From the NCBI GenBank assembly GCA_963573315.1, contig OY752151.1:310001-374000 (forward strand): DNA of 64,000 nt, written 5' to 3'. This DNA is from Entomortierella parvispora (taxonomy: Eukaryota > Mortierellomycota > Mortierellomycetes > Mortierellales > Mortierellaceae). Shown here in pieces: positions 1-10,535 of the stretch; position 1 is the first letter of the stretch, and each line of letters begins with the position of its first letter. Made by a program: the position numbers and the translations under genes. Under the pieces are notes generated by a model. It was given only the letters and a program-made list of their open reading frames with translations. It did not search any database and was not told where the DNA came from.

Positions 1-418
1 CAGGACCGTGGTGGTGAGGGACAGCAGAATATTGGGCTGTCATGCCAAGTGGTCTCGTTCCTGGGCCGTCAGACCGGCGGGGTGCCTTTGAACCGAATAT
101 GTCTGGCTGGATGTACGTATATTGGGCCCGAGCGTCAGGAATTTTTCCCATCTTGAGAGGCCTTGACGCCTCGTATTCCCTCTCGTCCTCCTCAAAGTCT
201 TGGAGATCCTGATCATCCTCAAAAAAAAAGTCATTGGGCGCCACTGCGGTGGTTCTGGAGGGAGGGTTAAGTATAGATCCTGTCAGTGCATCGTTCACTG
301 GGCGGATAATGGCCTCCTCGTAGGGAGGAGGACTGGCTCGCGGGTAGAGGGGAGGCAGGCCGCCAAGAGTCTCTGGCTGCTGGGTGGCAGTGAAGGTGAC
401 GGGGTTTGCAGGGTTCAT
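1..418 (-). CDS. PPxY-motif protein, N-terminal part (runs off left edge)
   Basis: The reading frame opens at an ATG on the minus strand at 418 and stays open to the window edge (139 codons), so only the N-terminus is present. It is rich in Pro, Asp and Glu. Residues about 22-35 contain a YP-rich stretch and a PPPYEE motif, the PPxY type bound by WW domains of Nedd4/Rsp5 ubiquitin ligases, followed by an acidic FFFEDD-type stretch. No signal peptide or membrane segment is visible in this part. The upstream sequence (419-1864) is pyrimidine-rich on the plus strand and may be its promoter. I do not recognise the family; a Rsp5-adaptor or cytoplasmic tail role is only a guess from the motif. Confidence 0.6.
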   Translation of the reverse strand, partial: MNPANPVTFTATQQPETLGGLPPLYPRASPPPYEEAIIRPVNDALTGSILNPPSRTTAVAPNDFFFEDDQDLQDFEEDEREYEASRPLKMGKIPDARAQYTYIQPDIFGSKAPRRSDGPGTRPLGMTAQYSAVPHHHGP

Positions 419-1864
419 TCAGGTATTGGCGGCAAACACAGTGCTGTCTGAGAGTGGAGGATGAAGAGATGCGTGGGAGTATGGAATGGCGGAAGGAAAG
501 GATGAAATGAAGGAAGGAAGGAAAAAGGAAAGAAATGCATGCAGACGACGACTCTTTTGAAAAACAAGGTTGTGGCGCAAAGTCGACAAGAACGCCAAGA
601 CCAAAAGGGGAAAATCCAAAAATCCGTTGTGGGTCATGTGATGTGCTCCGCCACATCTCAGGAACCAGAATGGAGGACAACCGTTTGCTCTCTGTTTTTG
701 GCAAGGAACAGCAGGACAGGGCATCCCACCCCGTCTCCACGTTTTTTGTTGATTTGTTGATTTGCTCGCATTGTTTACTTTCTTATTTGCGCATGTCCTT
801 CTTTGGACTGTTCCCTATCCGTCATGGTGCAAAGGAGCCTTCCAAGGAAAGCGGAGAGCGGATTGGTATTGCAACCCGCAAACTGGTGGGCCACCTCAGC
901 CAGATCTCGCACTGCGACTACATGTAATAATAATAATTGTTGTTCTTGAACGGTGGACGCCATTTACTTTGCCCGCTCTCAGAGTACATTATGTACTCGT
1001 GGAGTCTCACGACCTCATCCACTTCGACAGCAGACACAGAGGGGTCAGCAGAGAACCTCTGTTCCATTATTCATCCTCTGTCCTCCCATCCGTCCTCTCA
1101 CACACTCGGTGCAAGGTTCAAGGCACGACAGGGGAAAAGAGTTTGGTGTTTTGTTCAAAGAGAACGACGGGTGCCCGAGTTCCAACAGCAATGGCAGCAG
1201 ACCGGTGGTTGAATAATAGTCGTTCTCCGTCGAGTGCCTTTCCTTTCGATTTTCAAACCTTCACCTCTTCCTCCTGTAGTTTCTTTCCTTTGTTCACACA
1301 CCGTCGCCACCTCCTCTTCATTGTCCTCTTTCATCTCCCTCCTTCCATCCCTCCATCTCGCCATCCTTCTTCTTGTCGATCTTGTCCCATTCCACCCCAC
1401 AGTCTGTCCAACGGTCCAATATTTTTTTGTCACACACACACATCACACGCATCGTAATTTCTGCACCACCTTTGTCAGCCATTTCCCCTCGCCCGCCCTC
1501 GCCCCCCGCAGGCTTTGTCCACCCTTCCTTCACGCTCTTTCCTTCTGTCTGGCAACGAAACCCCCAGAAACAGGGGACACATAACCATTCAGTCCCAGTT
1601 CTAGCGCGTCGATCTCATTATAGCACTCTACTGGGTCTGTCTCAGTTTCTCTGTGTTGCAGATCTCTGTTCCATAGCTAGACTGTCCCAACTTCCCTTGT
1701 CGCTAGTGGCAAGTGGCAAGGAGAGAGAGGATCGACTATCAAGAGGAGTGCTCTTCTATCCCGTTCAGGCACACACCACCAGTACCTAGCGCCGGCATTC
1801 AACAAACTAGAAAAAGGGCGCCAGTCGAAGGATACACCCAACCAGACCTTTCGCGCTGCCAAGA
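419..1864. other. Intergenic, no supported gene
   Basis: About 1.4 kb between two divergent genes. It is C/T-rich on the plus strand, with several overlapping ORFs in both strands whose composition (Ser/Pro/Phe/Leu runs) is what pyrimidine-rich DNA gives by chance. I see no coding region, RNA gene or element here. Confidence 0.5.
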
Positions 1865-4800
1865 ATGGCCATAACACTACCCTCTCCATCCGCACCGAGG
1901 ACGAGGACCAACATAGGGCGCTTCAGTTCCGCACCTAAGTCCCTCAGTCAGTTCATTCTCCTCCTGCTTGTTGGTCTCAGCTCGCTCAATCTCTTCCTCA
2001 ACATTATACCCGCGGCTGAGGCTGTACTGGCGGTGCGCGCCAGTAACGCAAGCACAATCAACTACCGTTCCTGGGACCCTTTCCAGGGGCTGTCTTCCCC
2101 ATACACCCTTTCTGGCATCTTGGTCTTGGGCCAGGTCCAGGTCGACTGTACGGTACAGGTGGTGAACGCGACGAATGCTGCAAAGGCGGGTCAGGCCATC
2201 CTGGCTGCCATTGATCCTTTGCATGCAATTGAGGATACCATCCTGGTCCTTCGATATGACTGGCTAAACGACTGTGCTACATTTGACGACGTAAGTACCC
2301 TCGCTTACACTTTGCCTGTCGCTCGTCCTATCTCCCTCAGTACTTTCTCTCTCGTGTGTTTCTGCGCCCCCTTCACAATGTCACGATGGATCCTATTTGA
2401 AATTGCCCTCACGCGCCACGCGGTGAGGTGCTCCCCATCGTTTTCGGCTCCTCTGTGTCACCCAAAAGGCATACAACACCTGTTCAATTGAAGAAAGTCA
2501 TAGTGGACTATATTGTACAACTGACCCCATGCAAGGCACTAAGGAGCAATGCGTGGCATTAACCCAGACGGAGTTGGGGGCATCTCTATTGCCTGAGCAA
2601 CCATTGCTCTGGGGTCTAGACCCACTTTTTTTTCCATTGTCCAATTTCAGAGCCCTCTTGTCACTGTTTTTCAATCCCGGGTCGGCAATTCCATCATCCT
2701 CCTTTCTTCTTCGCCGATGTTTGCAGAGCCTGAGGATGCTCTCAATCACCCATTTTCTTTTATCAGCATGGATACGGTTTGCGGCCTGCATTTTTCATTC
2801 TCCACTCCCCCGTCTCCAGATTTGAGACTGGCGGCAAACCGATGCGGGCGCCTCACCTGAGAGAGGAGAGCTGATGTGTGGACTGTGGCGTCGCGTCATG
2901 ACGATGGGATGATGGTCATGCTGATGCCCGGATACTGACATTCAAATCCATCTCGAACCCCTTCTGACAATGAATAGATCTTTGATAAGCTCGCCAGCCT
3001 CGATACCCAACTCCAATCCATGTCCTTGCCCAAGGTAGGGGCAGTCATCATGGACGGCAATGCTCTCAGCGATGAGGACTTCGGGTCACCGTTTATCCAA
3101 CTCGCGGATGCCAAACACTGGAATACAAATGAACGGCTTAATATCTCGTTCACTGGATCCGACAGTGTTCTTGATCTGGCCGACTTGCTGTCCCAGTCTG
3201 ATGCCGCCGCGCTGGCAACAGTGGTGCAAGAGAGCGGACCTTGGAACGTCCTCTGGAAGTCTATATGGTTCAATGTGGTGATCCGAGGTCTGGATGTCCT
3301 GACGGGCCTTATCTTTGTGTATGGCCTGTGGGTACTGGCGTTCATTGCAAAGGCCAAACAGGACACACAGCACTATAAGCGGTATCTGATCCTGATCCCC
3401 GGCTGCATTTACCTGCCTCTCTCGATCGCCTTTGCGCCGTACAAGGTCACAGTCCCCTGGAGGAACGCGGTCTACTACCTGTGCCTTCTTTTCCCATTCA
3501 TCTCGTTGGGTCTTCAAATCACCATGTGGTCCAAGCTGATCTACCGCATCAAGCGCAAGAAGGCCAACAAGGTCTTTTCATACTACAGCTATATCACGAT
3601 CTTTGTCCCGGTCATATCCTCGTTCCTGGACGGCATCGGCTGGCTCGTGCCATCGGCGCCTGTGATCCGAATGATTGGCGAGAAGGGATTCTCCTACGTG
3701 ACCCCTGCCGTAATCTTGGTCCAAGCTGGATTGATTTTTTACTACGCCATCACGTTTTTCAGGTCCCTTCAAGGAGTCGCGGTCTCCCAGACGACGAGGA
3801 CGGCCCTGATCAAGATTACAGTCCTGAACCTGGCCATGATCTCGTTTTTCATCCTCATGTTGCTCTCTCGAATTGTATCGGTCATGGGTCTGAACATGAA
3901 GTCCCGCGCTGCCTACACGATAGAGCTGGTCATCTTTCGATTCTCTTTCTTGTTCTTTTACGCGGCCTGTTTCCGAACACTGTCTATTCGACAGCCCACC
4001 GGATCCACAGTCGACTCCAAGGGCGCCACGTCTGGAGATGGCAATAAGTCTGGTAGCCAAGGAAAGCACCAAAAGTCTGGCTCCAAGAACCACACGCACT
4101 ATCCTATGGACAATTTTCGACAAAGCAGCAACGGCCGCAAGAGTCATAGCAAGAGCCGGGACAATGATGTGGAAGAGATTGCCTCAAGACCCAGTTTGCA
4201 CTACAACAAGCATCTTTCGAACCATGCCTCCAAAGGATTCACGATCCCGGATCCATCCAGCCAAGGCGGCTACAAGACGGCCTCCTACGGAGGGCCTACC
4301 TCTTCGGCCTCGGCCTCGATCGGTGGTGCTACCCCTCGTTTGACCCATGGTTACACTGGCAGCCAACACCAGCTATTGGGGGACGATCCCTTGGAATATC
4401 AAAACCAAGTAATCCCAGATCCGTACAAGTTTAACGAGTTTGGTCATTTAACACACTTTGACCACGGTGAGACGCCCTCGCCTCAGTTCAACCATAGCCA
4501 TGTTCACCCAGACTTGCTCAACCACCAAGAAGACAGCTCGCTCTCAGGTGAAAGCAGCTATATCGACGTTGCCAGTGCGTTCAACGGCCAAGAAACCCCT
4601 TCGCCATTAGACGACGATGGTACAGATCAAGAAAGCGTCTATGGAAGCCATCTATTCCACTCTTCGAACCAACGCGCCACCCCGTCCAGCAACAATCACT
4701 TCAACTTTAACCACAGCTATAGCCACACGAGTACCAGAGCAGCGTCTCCAAAGCCTGCTCCACGGTCCTCGCCTTCTGCTATTGAGTCGGCCACAGTCGC

Positions 4801-4882
4801 CGGTGTTGGGGGCAATGGAGGAAGAGTCGTTGGGGGCAAGGTTCGAAACTCGGAAGGCTATGCCCGTTTCGAGTCGTCATAG
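1865..4882 (+). CDS. Seven-transmembrane receptor-like protein with large N-terminal ectodomain
   Basis: Three exons: 1865-2290, 2651-2776, 2978-4882, all phase 0 (818 aa). The middle exon is not visible as a long ORF; it starts after a CAG acceptor and joins both neighbours in frame. Residues about 26-53 form a signal peptide. The ectodomain (about 55-285) alternates beta strands and small helices with Asn-x-Ser/Thr sites, loosely like a protease-associated (PA) fold. Seven hydrophobic helices follow in the third exon (codons for roughly 3265-3995). The cytoplasmic tail of about 300 residues is rich in Ser, His, Asn and Gly. The topology fits a GPCR-like protein, but no rhodopsin, Ste2/Ste3 or cAR motif was recognised. 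An AATAAA lies about 100 bp after the stop (4979). Start chosen for the signal peptide. Confidence 0.72.
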
Positions 4883-5573
4883 AAGTGTCTAGCAATGGAC
4901 ATATCAGAGGATTGTGGATGGCTGCGACAAACAAACATGGCAGCCCTTTCCTCTTTGTAAATTACATCCCTAATCATGAATAAAACCTCGCAAGAAAACA
5001 GCTTCAGATAGTCTACCTTGTCATGGACGGCATTGGAAACACAGATCGTCATAAGCCTTTGCTTTACTGGCTGCCAAACATCAAACGTGCTTTGGCCCAC
5101 TGGTGGTTGTCCCGGTAAAAAGTTGTTTGTCCAAAGAATTCTCGGTTCAGAGCCCAGGTAGTTGCAAAAAAAAAAATCGCAAAGACGACCGTCATGGCAT
5201 CTACTGCAAACCACAGACACCAGTGCCTCCCACTCCCAAACGCCCGATTTCTGTTCGCCCTCAGCAACTGAAGGAAGCTCTCCTAAAAACAAGACGCACC
5301 GTCATCGGGGCAACAACTATGACTCTGGACTGTTCCTGAAGTTCATTCCTAAATAAAGATGTCTCACTATTCCGGGGCTTCCATGGCAAATAAATTCAAA
5401 ATTCAAAACTGTTTCCCCTCGCACCTCATCTCTTGGTTTTCCTCTTCTTCTCCACACAACCAACTGCCCCCCTTCTCCACTCACTCATTATCTCCTCTTT
5501 CCTCTCTTTCCCTTTCGAGACCCCACCCCAATCTCCCCGCTCATCGAAGAAAAAAATAGGACGTCCGGAAATC
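4883..5573. other. Intergenic region with a poly(A)-signal-like AATAAA
   Basis: 3' flank of the seven-helix gene (AATAAA at 4979-4984) and 5' flank of the GPI-protein gene. The last 150 bp before the ATG at 5574 are strongly C/T-rich on the plus strand, as seen before several genes in this window. No gene is supported. Confidence 0.4.
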
Positions 5574-6667
5574 ATGAAGTTTGCTACGACATCCACGGCC
5601 GCCTTGGCCTTCCTGATCGGCGCATCCACCCTGTCATCGGATTCGGTCGTGTCAGCACAGGCACCGGCGCTTTCGGCTGCCTGCAACCAATACTTGACCA
5701 GTCTAACCCAGGCTTCCAACCCCTTGGCCAGATGCAGAGTCTACACGGCTCTGGGTTTCCCTCAGATGACCCACAAGAATGATCATGACACCCCAAAGCT
5801 TCAAAAGACCATTGTGGAATACTGCTCCAAACCTGCCTGTACTGCTGATCAGTACACTGGCGTCTACAAGGATCTTCAGACTCATTGCGCCACGGATATG
5901 GTGGCTTCAAACCAAAATACGTTGGGTGTCACCATGTACATGTGGTAGGTTTTTTTTTTACTTTGTGGTTTGTTCAAAAAATAAGAGCGAATGAATCTGT
6001 CTCTATCAGCCGGCCTGGTGCATTGTGTAATGAGACTAAACGCGTTTTCTTTCTTGTTCTTTTTACTTGTTTTTTTCACAGGTACATGTCTCCAGCACAG
6101 CGTGATGCCATCTGCTTACGCGAGGATGGGTCCTCGATTACCGAGGCCGACTTGGCAGAATCCAAGAGCAACAACGTCTCGACCACCTCGTTGGCCTGCG
6201 TCACGAAGTCCATCCAGACCATGATCACCAATAACCAGTTCCCCAACCAGAACCCCAACGAGGATGATCTTTACGGGTACTTGCAATTCGTCACCCCTTT
6301 CCTCTCCGCCAAGAGCACCAACGTCACTGATGTCAAGGGCCAGTTCTGTTCCTCTTGCAACCAACAGGTTGCCAATGTCTTTTCGACCTATTACCAAAAG
6401 ACCCCTTCTCCTTTCACTTCCTTGAGCCTTGATCGTCCTTTGACCGTTGATCGTTTGAGTGATGACCTCAAGTTCCAGTACAAGTCAAGCTGCGGTATCA
6501 ATTTGGGCTCTTCCACCTTCAAACCCGTGAACCTCACGGACCCTTCTTCGAACAAGGACAAGGGCAAGACTGGCAACGCTGCTACCGTCACCGCCGCCAG
6601 AGACGCGATCTGGGGTATTGGCCTCGCTGCTGTCGCCGCGTCCTTGGCTGGGCTCATGGCCATTTAA
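5574..6667 (+). CDS. Cys-rich secreted protein, predicted GPI-anchored
   Basis: Two exons, 5574-5944 and 6082-6667, joined in phase 2 through a GTAGGT donor and a T-rich CACAG acceptor; 318 aa. The first 28 residues are a signal peptide (hydrophobic core, small residues at the cut). The mature part has about ten spaced cysteines and two blocks of about 100 residues that look like related Cys-containing units, then a Lys/Ser-rich linker and a C-terminal hydrophobic tail ending in AGLMAI with no charged residue after it, the pattern of a GPI-attachment signal. It resembles the fungal secreted Cys-rich families annotated as DUF7729, but this is from general pattern only. AATAAA at 6685-6690. It converges with Swp1, 172 bp away. 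Probable site: plasma membrane or wall. Confidence 0.75.
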
Positions 6668-6684
6668 ATTCGCGTATGTACTCT

Positions 6685-6690
6685 AATAAA
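6685..6690 (+). promoter_or_regulatory. Poly(A)-signal-like AATAAA
   Basis: AATAAA 18 bp after the stop codon of the GPI-type secreted protein, in the short gap before the convergent Swp1 gene. Confidence 0.4.
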
Positions 6691-6839
6691 TACCTTGCAG
6701 CCACCATCATCAATCCTTCTTTGCAAAAGATTGCCCATGCCACGCCATGTCGCAAGCAGAGGTATGATGGAACAAGAAAATAATAATAAATCCTGTTTAT
6801 ATGTGACGCAACTTCTCCTATGGTCTGTCTAAAAGACTT

Positions 6840-8452
6840 TTAGAGCTCCTTCTTGCCTGAGGCCTGAGCACGCTGAAGACGTCTGGTTTGGGCAGATGAG
6901 AGGACAGATCGACCAGAAACCACGGCGACAACAGAGAGGACACCAAGGTACTGGAGGACGGGGAATAGGGTAACATGGGTCCAGTAAGAGTAAAACACAA
7001 ACTCGATGGCAGCCAACGATGAGAAGAAGACTACGCCAGCAACCAAGTCGAGAGGGCGCTGAACCATGGCCTTGAGAGGCTCGAACTTGATGCCCAATTG
7101 GCTCCACTATAAGAGTAACGGAAAAGAGAGATTAATCGTTAGGTCTAGAATCAAAAAAAAAAAAAAAAAAAAAAAAATATTGACTCAAAAGGGCAGTGCA
7201 TTTGTTCAATCACATCCAAACTTACCAGCAAGAAAAGGGCTGCGAAGGGTGCGAGGACGAGGAGAGAGAACAATCCCGAGATGGCGCGGTTAATCAGCTT
7301 TTGGTCAGGTCTAAACTGATGGTGGATCTCCTTTTGAGCCTCATACGCGATACGAGAGGGGCGAACAGCAGGGTTGACAGAGGGTCCCTGAACTTCAATG
7401 TGACCCAACGAGTACTTGAAGGGCTCGTCGACCTTGGATCCACCGATCAAGAAGGTCATCGCGTACTTGCGTGTGTTGTATCTGAACTTTGCATCAGACT
7501 TGGCAAAGTTCTAAAAGAGAGGCAAGAGAAAATCACATGCGCGCGTCAATGGTTTGAATTGAAAAAAGCGCGCTGTTTGGTTTGAATGATGCGGACGCCT
7601 GTCACGCTGCCGATCGTGCGCGTATCAGTCCGGCCCAACAGAAAACGAGTTGTTTTCCTTCAGTTGGCCATAAAGCTGGCATTGTTCCCGTAAAAGCACG
7701 TCCTGTGCTCGTAACTGTCCTCAAAGTCAAGAAGATGGTTTGAACATTCCTTCAAGGTGAAGTGCGATCCTTGCCTCCATGGTCGACAATCCAGCAAGCA
7801 AACATTTTAGTCTTCGCGTCAGTTTCCGCCTTACAAGTTCGAAGCGACCCTTTCCAGAGGGCTTGACTGCCGCTGCGACCATAATCTCGTCCTGGAACTC
7901 ATCCTGACTCTGGAAGACAACCATGGCCTGATGGGGACGCTCCTTGTTCTCAATCTTGAACGAGAACTTGAGGATATCGGATGCATCCGCCTTCAAATCT
8001 TTGACAGCATATGGGTACTCGAGCCTAGGTTGAAAGACAAAAGAAGCGATGGCATGTGTGAGTGAGTTGAGAAAAAAAAGGAAGCCGACTTGCGTGAGTT
8101 GGGATCTGAGGAATTTAGACAAGGTCCCACGATGGAAGCCCATGGTCAGACAGGTAAATGATAGAAGCACAGCATTTCCAGAAGACGACCATCACAACCA
8201 TGTTTCCCTTGATGGCTTGTCGCGCGTGACAAATGGTTGTGTGTCCTTTGAGTCTTGTAAAGACATGCTGTTGCATTTGCATTCATGGGGATGCATGGAC
8301 ATGGACGCGACATCTTACTTGTGGTCGGCCTTCTTTGCTCCGTCCTTTGCGGTGACGCTGAGGTTGATGTCGTTGACGTTCCAGGAAGCGGCGATGGCGG
8401 AGGACAGGGATGCCAGCACGGCGACGAGCACCAGAGAGCTGAACTTTGCCAT
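6840..8452 (-). CDS. SWP1: Oligosaccharyltransferase subunit Swp1 / ribophorin II
   Basis: Delta subunit of the ER oligosaccharyltransferase, which moves the lipid-linked glycan to Asn residues of nascent proteins. Four exons on the minus strand: 8452-8319, 8024-7835, 7510-7226, 7106-6840; phases 2, 0, 0; 291 aa, close to yeast Swp1 (286). Residues 1-21 are a signal peptide. The lumenal domain is all-beta in appearance. An EIHHQFR stretch before the first helix matches the EIHHIFR stretch of ribophorin II, and three hydrophobic helices follow with the WTHVTLFPVLQYLG segment typical of the family C-terminus. The third intron contains a 25-nt A tract (7153-7177, plus strand). Divergent from the Mag1-type gene, with 324 bp between the two ATGs. 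Confidence 0.93.
7153..7177 (+). repeat. A tract in SWP1 intron 3
   Basis: 25 consecutive A on the plus strand (T on the gene strand), next to the 5' part of the intron. Confidence 0.95.
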
Positions 8453-8776
8453 GATGTGATTGGGGAAGGAGAGAGAGGGAGAGGAGGAGGGGGAGGGAAG
8501 GTGGATGATGAAGAGATGATGATGACAAGGGGATGGCGGATGAACCTCGCTGGCAGGGGCACCGCTTCAGTGCAAGCAGGGGGTGCGAAAGTCCCTTCCT
8601 TCCTTCGGTGCGCCACTGATGCGTCCTTTGTGGATTGGATTTAATGATTTGGGTTTCGTTATTTCCTACCACATCACATGACTTTTCTTGACCAAAGTCA
8701 AGCTCTTAACTTCTCTGTCTGCGCATCACTACCTTCCTCCTCCACCTGCATGCACCGTCTCCTTCTTCTTTTCAGA

Positions 8777-10291
8777 ATGACAATCAGAACCACTCGGGCT
8801 GCCGCAGCTGCCGCAATCTCTTCCAACACTCTCAGGCCCAGTCTCTCTTCCGTTTTCAAGCAGTCAAAGTCCAGGTATCATCTCTCCCCTTCCTGTTTTT
8901 CACTTGGACCCGAATCTCAACTGACATCTAACGCCACTAAATTTTTCAACTTGTCTATTGGACAGGTCCACCACTCGGACCTTGGTGACAGTGAGTATCT
9001 TGATCAAAACCAACACTTTCTCTCCTCTTCTCTTCCCCTGTTGACAGCGAGTCTCACCCTGTTCCTGTTGTTTTTGTAGAAAGCAGGCATCAAAAGCGAA
9101 CAGTCACAGACACGAACACTCTTGAAGATTGAGGTATCCATCAATCGCCCATCCTTGACTTCTTTGAGTAGCATACGATCCTGGAACAAGTCCACAAAAC
9201 TAACTTTCCCGAGATAGACCCTGGCCGTCAGTCATGAAATTCACCAGTCCGCGACCGTTAAAAAGACTGTCAGGCGCCGAAAATCCGCATCAACTACTTC
9301 GGACGATACTGCCACAGTGGTTACCACCACGACAACCACAACAACCACAAATACCGTGAAAGAGTCCAAGACCAAGGCCCCTGCCACTAACCCTTGGGAA
9401 AAGCGGCCTCGGCATACCCCAGCTTATGCTCATGCTGCATTGGAACATCTTTGCAGTGTCGACCCTGCCCTCAAGCCATTGATCGCTAGACACCCTTATT
9501 TAATCGATGCCGAGCATGAGACCAATTACTTTCGGTATTGTAAAGGAACCATTCGCTACTTTCTTTTTGTACTATATGAGACATTCAGCTAAAAGACTTT
9601 GAACTCATCCTCCTCTCAAATGTTTAGAGTTCTCACGAGAACAATCATCGGACAACAGATCCATTGGAAAGCAGCTCGGTCCATCATTCACAGATTTGTC
9701 TCGTTTTTTTTTCCAGATGGTCAAGTAACCGTGGATTCCTTGGACGCCAACGACAAGACTTTTCCTACGCCCGAGCGGGTTCTTGCGACCTCGATAGACG
9801 ACCTTCGACAGTGTGGGCTGTCGGAACGCAAGGCCTCCTATATCCAAGATCTGGCCCGTCATTTTGCCGAGGGCAAGATCACGTTCACGGACCAGGCCAT
9901 GCTCAAGGCCCTGACAGACCAAGAGCTGGCCTCTCAATTGCTGTGTGTCCGTGGGATCGGACAGTGGACCGTGGATATGTTCTTGATGAGTTCGCTCGAA
10001 CGTTTGGATGTGCTGCCGACCTTGGATCTGGGGGTCCGACGAGGAATGGAAAAGCACTTTTCGAGCGAGTACAAGAATGGACGTTGGGGTACTATGGAAG
10101 AGAATGATGAAGGGGCCAGCCCAAAAGCAAAGGGCAAGGGCAAGGGCAAGGGCAAGAAAGCAAAGGCGGGTGAGATGACCCTGGATGATATGGAGCGTAT
10201 GGCCGAGAGATGGAGACCTTACAGAAGCATTGCCTCGTGGTACATGTGGAGAAGCGCAGATAGTGAAGATGTTATCACTGCCCCAGTGTAG
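8777..10291 (+). CDS. MAG1: DNA-3-methyladenine glycosylase, AlkA/Mag1 type
   Basis: Base-excision repair glycosylase that removes alkylated purines. Five exons: 8777-8874, 8966-8990 (a 25-nt micro-exon), 9080-9133, 9218-9534, 9628-10291; 385 aa. The acceptor at 9627 rather than 9595 was chosen because only it keeps the frame after the phase-2 donor at 9535, and it yields the family motif YFRVLTRTIIGQQ. The helix-hairpin-helix GIGQWTVDMF is at about 274-283 and the catalytic Asp of the HhH-GPD fold is in PTLDLG (about residue 298). A Lys/Gly repeat of the form KGKGKG is inserted after the catalytic region. The basic, Ala/Arg/Ser-rich N-terminus could be a mitochondrial or nuclear targeting region. 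An alternative ATG at 8750 would add nine residues. AATAAA at 10343. Confidence 0.9.
8966..8990 (+). other. 25-nt micro-exon of the MAG1-type gene
   Basis: Flanked by GACAG before and GTGAGT after; it joins phase 2 to phase 0 so that the coding frame runs without a stop from exon 1 through exon 3. Too short to be seen as an ORF. Confidence 0.7.
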
Positions 10292-10342
10292 AAAAGCGAG
10301 TGCCGTAGGTAAAGAGACCGATTTTGGTGGAATGAAAAACAG

Positions 10343-10348
10343 AATAAA
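10343..10348 (+). promoter_or_regulatory. Poly(A)-signal-like AATAAA
   Basis: 52 bp after the stop of the MAG1-type gene, in the 244-bp gap before the convergent eL18 gene. Confidence 0.4.
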
Positions 10349-10535
10349 CATGTTATACCCTTGATATGTTCATGCATGACATTGTCCAGAGATATCGCTA
10401 TCCATATCCTCCCCATCCCTGCCTGGTACAATTGGATGAACAATGCTAAAAACCAAAAACCGGCATTTATTTTGGACATGAAAAAGATTGCAGGAGATGA
10501 TTGACAACACCACGACCGATGACTTGAAAGGACAT

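Noticed and set aside
762..1789. Several 90-230-residue ORFs in the left intergenic region
   Set aside because: Compositional ORFs in C/T-rich DNA; no domain, no splice continuation.
9589..9627. Earlier acceptors (9588, 9595) for MAG1 exon 5
   Set aside because: Both give an immediate stop after the phase-2 donor, while 9627 gives the conserved FRVLTRTIIGQQ stretch.
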